64,000 nucleotides of DNA from Aquipseudomonas guryensis (lineage in GTDB: Bacteria; Pseudomonadota; Gammaproteobacteria; Pseudomonadales; Pseudomonadaceae): positions 248,001 to 312,000 of the forward strand of contig NZ_JACJFN010000002.1 in assembly GCF_014164785.1 (NCBI RefSeq), written 5' to 3'. Of the stretch, positions 52,537 to 60,971 are shown one piece after another. Position 1 is the stretch's first letter. The number at the start of each line of letters is the position of its first letter. The position numbers and the translations under genes were made by a program. Below the pieces are notes generated by a model that saw nothing but the letters and a program-made list of their open reading frames with translations, had not been told where the DNA came from and ran no database searches.

Positions 52537-54177
52537 ATGTCCGAACAACTGCCGCTGCAACGTTTCCAGCACTGGGTTGCCCAGTGCCCCGATAAGGTCT
52601 GGCTGCGCCAGCCGGTCGCCGGGGTCTGGCATGACTTCACCTGGCGCCAGGTCGACGATCAGGCCCGCCGTCTGGCTACTGCTCTGCAGGCGCTGGGTTG
52701 CGCGCCGGGCGAGCGGGTGGCGCTGCTGGCGAAGAATTGTGCCGAGTGGTTCATCAGCGACCTGGCCATCCAGCTGGCCGGACTGGTCAGCGTGCCGCTG
52801 TATCCGTTGCAGTCTGCCGAGAGCATCGCCTATGTGCTGGAACATGCGGCCTGCAAGGCGATCATCCTCGGCAAGCTGGACGATCCGGCCAAGCTGGAAA
52901 GCGGCATCGGGCCACAGGTGCTGCGCCTGGCCATGCCCTATCCGACCCTGCGCGCCGACTACCAGTGGCACGAGCTGCAGGCCCATGCTCCGCTGCCGAC
53001 GGCGCCTGTGCAGCAGGCCGACGAGCTGCTGAGCATCCTCTACACCTCCGGCACCACCGGCCAGCCCAAGGGCGTGATGCTCTCGGCGCAGGCCATGGCC
53101 TGCGCCGCCGCCAGCTCCTGTGCCGAGCTGCGCATCGATGAGCGCGATCAGTTCTTCTCCTTCCTGCCGCTGTCGCACGCCGCCGAGCGCTTTCTGGTGG
53201 AGATGAACAGCCTGTACAGCGGCGCCCAGGTGGCCTTCGTCGAGTCGCTGGACAGCTTCGCCAGCGACCTGCGCTATATCCGGCCGACCGTGTTCTTCTC
53301 CGTGCCGCGCTTGTGGACGCGTTTCCAGCAGGGTGTGCTTGAGCGCCTGCCACAGCGCAGGCTCGACCTGCTGCTGAATATTCCGCTGCTCGGCGGCCTG
53401 CTGGCGCGCAAGATCAAGCGCGGCCTGGGCCTGGATCGCGCGCGCATCCTGGTCTCCGGCGCGGCGGCGATTTCGCCGGGGCTGCTCGACTGGTACCGGC
53501 GCCTGGGCCTGGTGATCTGCGAGGGTTACGGCATGACCGAGAACTTCGCCTATGGCACCTTCAACCGGCCGGGCCAGGTGCGCTTCGGCAGCGTCGGCCG
53601 GCCGATGCCGAACCTGGAGCTGCGCATCGCCGACAATGGCGAAGTGCTGTTCCGTGGCCCGACCCTGATGCAGGGCTATTACCGTGAGCCCGAACTGAGC
53701 GCCAAGGCCCTGGAGGGCGGTTGGCTGCACACCGGCGACAAGGGCGAGGTGGATGGCGACGGCTACCTGCGCATCACCGGGCGGGTCAAGGACATCTTCA
53801 AGACCAGCAAGGGCAAGTACGTGGCGCCAGCGCCGATCGAGGGCGAGATCGCCAAGAATACCTGGGTCGAGCAGGTTTGCCTGATGGGCAGCAACCTCGA
53901 CCAGCCGCTGGCTCTGATCGAGCTGTCGCCGGCGGCGCGCAGCCAGCCGCGCGAGCAGGTCAGTGCCGATTTGCAGGCAACCCTGGCCCAGCTCAACGCC
54001 GCGTTGCAGCCCCATGAGCGGCTCAGCCATCTGGTGCTGGTCAGCGAGGCCTGGACCGTGGACAACGGCTGCATGACCCCGACCATGAAAATCCGCCGCA
54101 ATGTGCTGGAGGCGCGCTACGCCGCGCTGGTCAGCAGCTTGCCGGGCAAACCACCACTGTATTGGGAAAATTGCTGA
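52537..54177 (+). CDS. AMP-binding acyl-CoA ligase (long-chain type)
   Basis: A 546-residue adenylate-forming ligase. P-loop-like motif ILYTSGTTGQPKGVMLS near residue 166, the A5-type block EGYGMTENFAYGTF near residue 330 and the C-terminal LHTGDKGEVDGDGYLRITGR near residue 395 followed by FKTSKGKYVAPAPIE, where the Lys is catalytic. It resembles FadD15-like ligases for long or branched acids. Its stop overlaps the racemase-like start by one base (TGATG), so substrate handover is likely. Confidence 0.88.
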   Translation: MSEQLPLQRFQHWVAQCPDKVWLRQPVAGVWHDFTWRQVDDQARRLATALQALGCAPGERVALLAKNCAEWFISDLAIQLAGLVSVPLYPLQSAESIAYVLEHAACKAIILGKLDDPAKLESGIGPQVLRLAMPYPTLRADYQWHELQAHAPLPTAPVQQADELLSILYTSGTTGQPKGVMLSAQAMACAAASSCAELRIDERDQFFSFLPLSHAAERFLVEMNSLYSGAQVAFVESLDSFASDLRYIRPTVFFSVPRLWTRFQQGVLERLPQRRLDLLLNIPLLGGLLARKIKRGLGLDRARILVSGAAAISPGLLDWYRRLGLVICEGYGMTENFAYGTFNRPGQVRFGSVGRPMPNLELRIADNGEVLFRGPTLMQGYYREPELSAKALEGGWLHTGDKGEVDGDGYLRITGRVKDIFKTSKGKYVAPAPIEGEIAKNTWVEQVCLMGSNLDQPLALIELSPAARSQPREQVSADLQATLAQLNAALQPHERLSHLVLVSEAWTVDNGCMTPTMKIRRNVLEARYAALVSSLPGKPPLYWENC

Positions 54178-55358
54178 TGAAGGGCCCGCTGTCTTCGTTG
54201 AAGGTTCTCGACTTCTCCACCCTGCTGCCGGGGCCGTTCGCCTCGCTGCTGCTGGCCGACATGGGCGCCGAGGTGCTGCGCATCGAGTCGCCGACGCGGG
54301 TCGACCTGGTGCGTGTGCTGCCGCCGTTCGATGGCGACAGCAGTACCAGCCACGCCTACCTCAACCGCAACAAGCGCTCGCTGGCCCTCGACCTGAAAAA
54401 TCCCGCAGCGCTGGCGGTGGTGCACAAGCTGGTGGCCGAGTACGACATCGTGCTGGAGCAGTTCCGCCCTGGGGTGATGGACAAGCTCGGCCTCGGCTTT
54501 GATGCGCTGAAGGCGATCAATCCGCGGCTGATCTACGTCTCCATCACCGGCTACGGCCAGACTGGGCCGTACAAGGATCGCGCCGGCCATGACCTCAACT
54601 ACCTGGCCCTGAGCGGCCTGGCCAGCTACACCGGGCGTCGCGACACCGGCCCGCTGCCGCTGGGCGTGCAGCTGGCGGATGTCGCCGGCGGCTCGCTGCA
54701 CGGGGTGATCGGCCTGCTCGCCGCAGTGATTGCTCGGCAGAGCACGGGGCAGGGCCAGCACGTGGACATCAGCATGACCGACTGCGCCTTCAGCCTGCAC
54801 GCCATGGCCGGCGCCGGCTACCTCGGCGCCGGGGTGGAGCCGGCGATGGAGAACCAGGCACTGAATGGCGGCAGCTTCTACGACTACTACCGCACCCGCG
54901 ATGGCCGCTGGCTGTCGGTGGGCAGCCTGGAGCCGCAGTTCATGCAGCAGTTCTGCGCCGTTATCGGCCGTCCGGAGCTGGCTGGGCGCGGCCTGTCGCC
55001 CAAGCCGGAGGAGCAGAAGGCGCTCAAGCGCGAGATCGAGATCGAGATCGAGAAGCACGACCTGGCCGAGTGGCAGCAACGCTTCGCCGCGGTGGATGCC
55101 TGCGTCGAGCCGGTGCTCAACCTGTCCGAGGCGGTCGAACACCCGCAGCTGCAGGCGCGTGGCCTGGTCGCCGCCGTGCCGCGTGCGGGCAAGCCGGCGC
55201 AGGCGCAGCTCGCCTGCCCGATCAAGTTCTCCGCGGGCCTTGAAGCGCCGCGGCATACCGGCGTGGCGGTGGGCGCGCACAGCGCCGAGGTGCTGCGCGA
55301 GATCGGTTACAGCGAGGCGCAGATCGCCGAGTTGAAGGCCAGCAAGCTGCTGGGCTGA
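54177..55358 (+). CDS. CaiB/BaiF-family protein, alpha-methylacyl-CoA racemase-like
   Basis: A 393-residue class III CoA-transferase-fold protein. It has the racemase residues: H138 in RAGHDLNYLALSGL and D168 in QLADVAGGSLHG, 30 residues apart, as in mammalian AMACR and mycobacterial MCR (general family knowledge). True CoA transferases instead use an Asp thioester site. It would convert the R-methyl thioester to the S form for beta-oxidation. The start ATG 54177 is coupled to the ligase stop; a TTG at 54162 is unlikely. Confidence 0.82.
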   Translation: MKGPLSSLKVLDFSTLLPGPFASLLLADMGAEVLRIESPTRVDLVRVLPPFDGDSSTSHAYLNRNKRSLALDLKNPAALAVVHKLVAEYDIVLEQFRPGVMDKLGLGFDALKAINPRLIYVSITGYGQTGPYKDRAGHDLNYLALSGLASYTGRRDTGPLPLGVQLADVAGGSLHGVIGLLAAVIARQSTGQGQHVDISMTDCAFSLHAMAGAGYLGAGVEPAMENQALNGGSFYDYYRTRDGRWLSVGSLEPQFMQQFCAVIGRPELAGRGLSPKPEEQKALKREIEIEIEKHDLAEWQQRFAAVDACVEPVLNLSEAVEHPQLQARGLVAAVPRAGKPAQAQLACPIKFSAGLEAPRHTGVAVGAHSAEVLREIGYSEAQIAELKASKLLG

Positions 55359-55372
55359 TTCATGGCGCTCTG

Positions 55373-55433
55373 GTAGCCCGGATGCAATCCGGGGGGCTAG
55401 GTCGTGGTAATTCCCGGATTGCATCCGGGCTAC
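55373..55433. repeat. 21-bp inverted repeat pair, GTAGCCCGGATGCAATCCGGG family
   Basis: GTAGCCCGGATGC... at 55373-55393 and its exact reverse complement at 55413-55433, with 19 bases between. The same unit occurs at 47700-47720. It lies between the racemase stop and the hsp20 promoter and may be a terminator for the former. Confidence 0.85.
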
Positions 55434-55478
55434 GGCCTGCCCAAGAGAGCCGGGTAGCCGGTAGCGGGTGTGGGGCCT

Positions 55479-55506
55479 CTTGAAATTTTTTGGCCTGTCC
55501 CTATCT
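55479..55506 (+). promoter_or_regulatory. Sigma32 (RpoH) heat-shock promoter of hsp20
   Basis: The -35 box CTTGAAA (55479-55485) matches the RpoH consensus in full, and the -10 box CCCTATCT (55499-55506) differs from CCCCATNT at one base. The spacer is 13 bases, within the normal 11-16. Transcription would begin about 55513, giving a leader of ~60 bases before the hsp20 start. Confidence 0.8.
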
Positions 55507-55516
55507 AGCTGAGTAC

Positions 55517-55573
55517 GGGGTGCCGAAGTCGGGCCCCGGACTCAACCACTCGCTGAAATTCAGGAGATTCACC
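55517..55573 (+). promoter_or_regulatory. ROSE-type RNA thermometer in the hsp20 leader
   Basis: The leader can form a 5' hairpin (GGGG of 55517-55520 with CCCC of 55534-55537) and a 3' hairpin at 55550-55565, where UCGCU pairs with the AGGA of the ribosome site AGGAGA. In that stem G55552 is left unpaired opposite the site, and G-A/U-C pairs close an AAU loop. U(U/C)GCU facing AGGA with a bulged G is the defining ROSE feature. Heat would open the helix and free the start at 55574. Confidence 0.75.
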
Positions 55574-56023
55574 ATGAGCACTGCATTTTCCATGGCCCCG
55601 CTGTTTCGCCAATCCATCGGCTTCGACCGTTTCAATGACCTGTTCGAGTCGGCCCTGCGCAGCAATGAAGCGGGCAGTTCCTACCCGCCGTACAACGTCG
55701 AGAAGCACGGCGACGACCAGTACCGCATCGTTATCGCGGCTGCCGGTTTCCATGAGGAAGACCTCGAACTGCAGGTCGAGCGCGGCGTGCTGACGGTGGT
55801 CGGCGGCAAGCGCGAGCGCAGCGCGGAAAACGTCACCTACTTGCACCAGGGCATCGCCCAGCGCGGCTTCAAGCTGTCGTTCCGCCTGGCCGACCATATC
55901 GAGGTCAAGGCGGCCAGCCTGATCAACGGCCTGCTGCATGTCGACCTGGTGCGTATCGTGCCGGAAGAGGCCAAGGCCAAGCGCATTCCGATCAATGGTC
56001 TGCAACCTGCACTGCAGAGCTGA
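55574..56023 (+). CDS. ibpA: Small heat-shock protein, IbpA/Hsp20 family
   Basis: A 149-residue ATP-independent chaperone that holds unfolding proteins. The alpha-crystallin domain covers about residues 35-130 and has PPYNVEKHGDDQYRIVIAAAG and FHEEDLELQVERGVLTVVGG, with the GVLxV motif near residue 70. The C-terminal tail has RIPING (the IxI-type anchor). The start at 55574 fits the AGGAGA site and the thermometer; the upstream open frame overlaps the promoter. A strong terminator follows. Confidence 0.94.
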   Translation: MSTAFSMAPLFRQSIGFDRFNDLFESALRSNEAGSSYPPYNVEKHGDDQYRIVIAAAGFHEEDLELQVERGVLTVVGGKRERSAENVTYLHQGIAQRGFKLSFRLADHIEVKAASLINGLLHVDLVRIVPEEAKAKRIPINGLQPALQS

Positions 56024-56037
56024 GTTCCTGCAGTAAC

Positions 56038-56067
56038 GAAAAAGGGCGCCTGCGGGCGCCCTTTTTC
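56038..56067. terminator. Bidirectional Rho-independent terminator
   Basis: GAAAAAGGGCGCC and GGCGCCCTTTTTC with a four-base loop, 15 bases after the hsp20 stop and 39 bases from the stop of the converging GGDEF/EAL gene. Confidence 0.92.
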
Positions 56068-56105
56068 ATGCCTTCTACTCAGTGATGGCTCATCTGGGCC
56101 GATCG

Positions 56106-59100
56106 CTAGTGCTGGTTGAGCGCCAGCAGCTGACGGAAGTCGTCCAGCGGCAGCGGCTTGCTGAACAGATAGCCCTGGTACAGGTGGCAGCCTTCCTGCA
56201 ACAGGAACTCCAGCTGCTCGTTCTGCTCGACGCCTTCGGCAATCATTTCCAGGTTCAGGCTGCGGGCCATGGCCACGATGGCGCGGATGATCTCGGCGTC
56301 GTTGGGGTCGGTGGTGGCGTCGCGTACGAATGACTGGTCGATCTTCAGCACATCCACCGGCAGGCGCTTGAGGTAGGTCAGCGAGCTGTAGCCGGTGCCA
56401 AAGTCGTCCATGGCGAAACTGACGCCAAGCTTCTTCAGGCGGTGCATCTTGGCGATGGTGTCGTCGAGGTTCTGGATCACGATGCCTTCGGTGATCTCCA
56501 GTTTCAGCATAGGCGCCGGCAGGCCGCTTTCTTTCAGGCTGAGTTCGACCAGCTCGACCAGGTCGTTCTGGCGGAACTGCCGCGGGCTGATGTTCACACA
56601 GAGCTGGAAGCTGTGCGCATCCACCAGGCCCTCGCGCAGCTGGGTGGCGCAGGCGTGGCAGGCTTCGCTGAGTACCCAGGTGCCGGCTTCGAGAATCAGC
56701 CCGCTCTCTTCGAGGACCTGGATGAATTGCCCCGGCGACTGCGGGCCGAGCGTTGGGTGGGTCCAGCGCAGCAGGGCTTCGGCACCGATGATCTGGTTGT
56801 TGCGGGCATCCACCTGGGGCTGGAAGTGCAGCTCGAACTCGCCGCGGGCCAGGGCCAGGCGCAGGTCGTTCTCCAGGCGCAGGCGTTCGCTGGCTTCGTC
56901 CTGCATGGCCTTACGGAACATCTGCACGGTGTTGCGCCCGGAGTCCTTGGCCCGGTACAGGGCGATGTCGGCGCGCTTGAGCAGGTCGGTCGGGTTGTCA
57001 CCGTGGTCGGGCAGCAGGGCGATGCCGATGCTGGGGGTGACCTGCAGGTGGTGGCCGTCGAGCAGCATCGGCTCGGCCAGCAGCTGGCGCAGTTTTTCCG
57101 CCACTTGGCGCACCTGGCGGCTAATTTCCGCGCGGCTACCTTCCAGGCCGGAGAGCAGCACGACGAACTCGTCGCCGCCCAGGCGGGCGACCGTGTCCTC
57201 CATTCGTACGCTGGCTTCCAGGCGCGCGGTGACCAGCTTGAGCACGGCATCGCCGACCGGATGGCCGAGCGAGTCGTTGATGTGCTTGAAGTGGTCGAGG
57301 TCGAGAAACATCAGGGCGCCGCGCAGGTTGTGGCGCTTGAGCAAGGCGATCTGCTGGATCAGGCGATCCATCAGCAGGGCGCGGTTGGGCAGGTTGGTCA
57401 GCGGGTCGTGGTAGGCCAGGTGCTGGATCTGCGCCTGGGCATCCTTCAGTTCACTGACATCGCGGGCGTTGAGCAGCAGGCAGGCGACACCGTCCAGCTC
57501 GATCGGTTCGACCGAGACTTCCACCAGGCGAATGCTGCCGTCGCGGTTCTTGCCATGCATTTCCAGGTGATAGACGCGGCCGTCGCGCTTGAGGGTCTCG
57601 ATCATCGCCACCCGCTCGCTGGGGTCGGCCCAGACTTCCAGCTCCAGCGAGTTGCGGCCGATGACTTCCTCGGCCTGGTAGCCGGTGAGGCGGGTGAAGC
57701 CCTCGTTGACCTCGATATAGCGCCCTGTATCACGCTCGGTGATGGTGATGGCGTCCGGGCTGGAGTGGAACGCCTTGGCGAACTTCTCCTGGCTGGACTT
57801 GAGTGCCGCCTCGGCCTTCTGCTTCTCGCTGATATCGCGGAAGGTGGTGGTGATGCACAGCTGACGCTCGACGCGGATGAAGCGGCTGGAGAACACGCAG
57901 GTCAGCTCGCGGCCATCCTTGGTGCGGAAACAGGCGACTTCATTGCTCAGGCCCTGGTTGCGGGTGAGCTGCTTGAACAGTCGATTGCGTTGCTCCTCAT
58001 CGACCCAAAACCTTAGTTGCGGGGCGCTCTGACCGACGATTTCAGCGGGTTGCCAGCCAAAGGTTTCGCTGAAGCTGGGGTTGACCTCGATGAACGCACC
58101 GTCGCGAATGCGCGACACGCAGATCGGCTCCGGGCTGGCCTGGAATAGGGTGACGAACTTTTCCTCGGAGGCCGCCAGGCGCTGTTCACGTTGCACCCGC
58201 TCGCTGATGTCGACGAGGATGCCGGCCATGCGCAGCGGCTGACCGGCCTCATCGCGATAGAGTTTGGCGGTGCTTTCCAGGTAATGAATTTCGCCATTGC
58301 TGAAGCGCGTGCGGTAGGTGACCTGATAGCTGTCGCGCTTACCCTCGACCAGTTCGTTGTAGGTCACGCGCATCCGGTGTCGGTCTTCCAGTGGCACATG
58401 CTTGAAGAACTCGCGGAACTTGCCGTGGTACTGCAGCGCGGGTAGGCCATGCAGCAGGGAGGCGCGCTCCGAGCCGAACAGGGTGTCGCTGGGAATATCC
58501 CAGTCCCAGTTGCCCAGGTTGGCGGAATCCAGGGCTAGGCTCAGGCGTTCCTGGCTGTCGCGCAGGGCCTGCTCCTGCACGCGCTCATGGCTGACATCGC
58601 GCACGGTCAGAACCAGGCAGGGCTTGCCCGCCAGTTCGATTTCGCCACCGAAAATCAGGTTGTGGCTGAGCTGGCCATCGCGGCTGAACAGTTCTGCCGG
58701 CAGGTTGTGGCAGCTGCCGTCATGCTGCATGGCGTCCAGTAACCGTTGGCGATCGGCGGGGCTTTTCCAGATGCCCAGCTCCAGTGAAGTGCGGCCAATG
58801 GCTTCGTCCTTGCTCCAGCCAAAACGCTGCTCGAAAGCCGGGTTGATATCAACGAAGGCGCCGTTGCTCTTGTCTGTGATCACCACGGCGTCGGGGGTCT
58901 GACGGAAAGCCTTGGCGAACTTTTCCTCACTGGCGCGCAACGCTGCCTCGGCCTGCTTGCGCTCGGTGGTGTCGAGGAAGGTGCTGAACAGGCAGGGCTC
59001 GTGTTCGATCTCGATGTACTGGCTGCGCAGCACACCATGCAGGCGGCGGCCGTCGCGGGTCTGGAGCTGGACGTCCTGAACGATCGGCTCCTGATCCGGT

Positions 59101-59771
59101 TGCGCAGCGCAGCGCAGTTCGTCCCGTTGCTGCAGATCGCACCAGATCTGTAGTTCCAGGGTGGTCTTGCCCTTGATCTCGGCCCGCTTCCAGCCGAACA
59201 GATTTTCGAAATGCTGATTGGCTTCGAAGATCGAGCTGTCTGCCAGGCGGATCAGCAAGGCGGCGTCGGGGCTCATGTGGAACAGGCTGGAGAAGAGTCG
59301 TTCCGACTGGCTCAGCGCGGTGGCGCGCTCCTGCTGTTCGGTAATGTCGCGGATCACCCCGAACACGCGTTTGTGGCCGTCGCTATCGACCTGCGGGCGG
59401 CCGCTGATTTCCAGCCAGTGCAGGCTGCCATCGGGCCAGCGGATGCGGTGGCGCAGGGGTTCGGGATTGGGGATGCCGCTGAGGACTTGCTGGAATAGCT
59501 GCAGGACAGTGGCGCGATCTTCCTCGGGGATCAGCTCGATGTAGTCGACGCGCTGCTGCAGGGGGTGCTTGGGGTCGAGGCCGAACAGGGCCTGGGCGCC
59601 GCGCGACCAATTGACCTTGCCGCTGTCGATGTCCCAGTACCAGGCACCGAGGTGCGCGCCGTTCAGCGCCGCCAGCAGGCGCGGAGCATCGTGCCAGGTC
59701 TTCTCGAACTCGACGGGATCCAGGGCCGGGATGAACGGCAGGGGTGGCAGCGATTTAGGCGGTTTGGACAT
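56106..59771 (-). CDS. Multi-PAS GGDEF/EAL cyclic-di-GMP enzyme
   Basis: A ~1221-residue cytosolic protein with six PAS modules (about residues 35-150, 150-275, 275-400, 400-530, 530-655, 655-775), a GGDEF domain and an EAL domain. The GGDEF motif is intact (ARLGGDEFVVLL near residue 860) and the EAL motif is FQPQVDARNNQIIGAEALLRW-like near residue 995 (EALLRW) with DFGTGYSSL and a late EGV; both catalytic centres look usable. No membrane helix. PAS 3 and 6 are very alike (FAKAFxQTPDAVVI and FAKAFHSSPDAITI), suggesting duplication. Start at 59771 (MSKPPKS) is preferred but lacks a clear ribosome site. Confidence 0.88.
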   Translation of the reverse strand: MSKPPKSLPPLPFIPALDPVEFEKTWHDAPRLLAALNGAHLGAWYWDIDSGKVNWSRGAQALFGLDPKHPLQQRVDYIELIPEEDRATVLQLFQQVLSGIPNPEPLRHRIRWPDGSLHWLEISGRPQVDSDGHKRVFGVIRDITEQQERATALSQSERLFSSLFHMSPDAALLIRLADSSIFEANQHFENLFGWKRAEIKGKTTLELQIWCDLQQRDELRCAAQPDQEPIVQDVQLQTRDGRRLHGVLRSQYIEIEHEPCLFSTFLDTTERKQAEAALRASEEKFAKAFRQTPDAVVITDKSNGAFVDINPAFEQRFGWSKDEAIGRTSLELGIWKSPADRQRLLDAMQHDGSCHNLPAELFSRDGQLSHNLIFGGEIELAGKPCLVLTVRDVSHERVQEQALRDSQERLSLALDSANLGNWDWDIPSDTLFGSERASLLHGLPALQYHGKFREFFKHVPLEDRHRMRVTYNELVEGKRDSYQVTYRTRFSNGEIHYLESTAKLYRDEAGQPLRMAGILVDISERVQREQRLAASEEKFVTLFQASPEPICVSRIRDGAFIEVNPSFSETFGWQPAEIVGQSAPQLRFWVDEEQRNRLFKQLTRNQGLSNEVACFRTKDGRELTCVFSSRFIRVERQLCITTTFRDISEKQKAEAALKSSQEKFAKAFHSSPDAITITERDTGRYIEVNEGFTRLTGYQAEEVIGRNSLELEVWADPSERVAMIETLKRDGRVYHLEMHGKNRDGSIRLVEVSVEPIELDGVACLLLNARDVSELKDAQAQIQHLAYHDPLTNLPNRALLMDRLIQQIALLKRHNLRGALMFLDLDHFKHINDSLGHPVGDAVLKLVTARLEASVRMEDTVARLGGDEFVVLLSGLEGSRAEISRQVRQVAEKLRQLLAEPMLLDGHHLQVTPSIGIALLPDHGDNPTDLLKRADIALYRAKDSGRNTVQMFRKAMQDEASERLRLENDLRLALARGEFELHFQPQVDARNNQIIGAEALLRWTHPTLGPQSPGQFIQVLEESGLILEAGTWVLSEACHACATQLREGLVDAHSFQLCVNISPRQFRQNDLVELVELSLKESGLPAPMLKLEITEGIVIQNLDDTIAKMHRLKKLGVSFAMDDFGTGYSSLTYLKRLPVDVLKIDQSFVRDATTDPNDAEIIRAIVAMARSLNLEMIAEGVEQNEQLEFLLQEGCHLYQGYLFSKPLPLDDFRQLLALNQH

Positions 59772-59895
59772 CGCGGGCTCGTTCTGTGCACGGCCAGTCA
59801 GCACCCGCAGAAGTGGGTAGGACTGGAGTATGCAGGGCCTTTCTTATCGTTATGGCCTCACGTTAGCCGCAGGAGAGGCCTCTAGGCAAGGCCTG

Positions 59896-60023
59896 AGAAC
59901 CCGTTCAAAGCCTGCTGCGCGTCGGCCATGCTGCGTTGCTACACAGTAACAGCCGGCGGCTGTTACTCCCGCGGGTCGTTGAGCCTTGCCTGACTCTAGC
60001 TCGCGAGGCTTTGAGCAGGTTCT
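59896..60023. repeat. 128-bp terminal-inverted-repeat element (copy B), overlapping LysR 3' end
   Basis: Ends AGAACCCGTTCAAAGCCT (59896-59913) and AGGCTTTGAGCAGGTTCT (60006-60023) are inverted repeats matching at 16 of 18 positions. It shares the internal blocks CGTCGGCCAT, GGCTGTTACT and GCCTTGCCTG with copy A. Its right end codes for the last nine residues of the LysR gene. Confidence 0.7.
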
Positions 60024-60889
60024 GAGCGCTGCTCGTCGAGCAGGCGCATAAAGGCTTTGGCCGCATTCGACAGGGTACGATCGGTATGCAGGATGTAGCC
60101 GAGCTGGCGGCGCAACTGGATACCGGGTAGCGGCAGGCGCACCACCTGTTCGTCGAGCATGGTGCGCGGCAGCACGCTCCAGGCCAGGCCGATGGAAACC
60201 ATCATCTTGATGGTCTCCAGGTAGTTGGTGCTCATGCCGATGTTCGGCGTCAGCCCTTCGGCCTCGAACAGGCGGCGCACGATGTGGTGGGTGAAGGTGT
60301 TGTCGCCGGGGAATACCGCTGGATGCCGCGCCACATCGGCCAGGCTGATGGTGCCGCGTACCAGCGGATGCTCGGGGGCGGCGACGAAATCCAGCGGGTC
60401 GTCCCACACCGGCACGGCGCGCACCGGCGAGCGGGTTTCCGGGGCCAGGGTAATCACCGCCAGTTCGGCGCGACCATGCAGGATTTCCTCGTAGGCCACT
60501 TCCGAGTCGAGGAACTGAATATCCAGAGCCACCTGCGGGTGGGCGCGGGTAAAGGCGCGTAGCAGCGGTGGCAAACGGTGCAGGCCGATATGGTGGCTGG
60601 TAGCCAGGGTCAGGCGGCCAGTGACTTCGCCATTCAGGTTGGTCAGCGCGCGGCGTGTGTCATCCAGCACGTTAAGGATCTGGTAGGCCCGCGGCAGCAG
60701 GGCGCGCCCGGCCTCGGTCAGCCCGACCTCCCGGCCCAGGCGGTCGAACAGGCGCACGTTGAGCTGCTGTTCCAGGCCGGCGATGCGCTTGCTTACGGCT
60801 GGCTGGGTCAGGTGCAGGCGCTCGGCGGCTTCGGAGAAGCTGCCGGATTCGGCGATAGCGAGAAAGGCGTTGAGGTTGGCGAGATCCAT
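59996..60889 (-). CDS. LysR-type regulator divergent from leuCDB
   Basis: A 297-residue regulator. The HTH (FLAIAESGSFSEAAERLHLT near residues 8-27, then QPAVSKRIAGLEQQL) is followed by a typical effector domain. Of two closely spaced ATGs, 60889 is chosen because GGAG lies at the best distance. The last nine residues (SEPAQSLAS) and stop come from repeat copy B, so the native C-terminus is probably lost or altered. It is back-to-back with leuC across a 211-base gap, as in other Pseudomonas, but a role in leucine control is not proven. Confidence 0.88.
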   Translation of the reverse strand: MDLANLNAFLAIAESGSFSEAAERLHLTQPAVSKRIAGLEQQLNVRLFDRLGREVGLTEAGRALLPRAYQILNVLDDTRRALTNLNGEVTGRLTLATSHHIGLHRLPPLLRAFTRAHPQVALDIQFLDSEVAYEEILHGRAELAVITLAPETRSPVRAVPVWDDPLDFVAAPEHPLVRGTISLADVARHPAVFPGDNTFTHHIVRRLFEAEGLTPNIGMSTNYLETIKMMVSIGLAWSVLPRTMLDEQVVRLPLPGIQLRRQLGYILHTDRTLSNAAKAFMRLLDEQRSEPAQSLAS

Positions 60890-60971
60890 GGGCATAGCTC
60901 CGGGCGGCAGCCATATAAAGAGATGGTGAGCATCTGCTGGCAATGTCAGGCGTGCAGCTTAGCGCTGCTGT

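Noticed and set aside
56442..58016. 524-residue plus-strand open frame opposite the PAS/GGDEF/EAL gene
   Set aside because: Gln/Val-rich shadow frame; the opposite strand carries intact GGDEF and EAL motifs.
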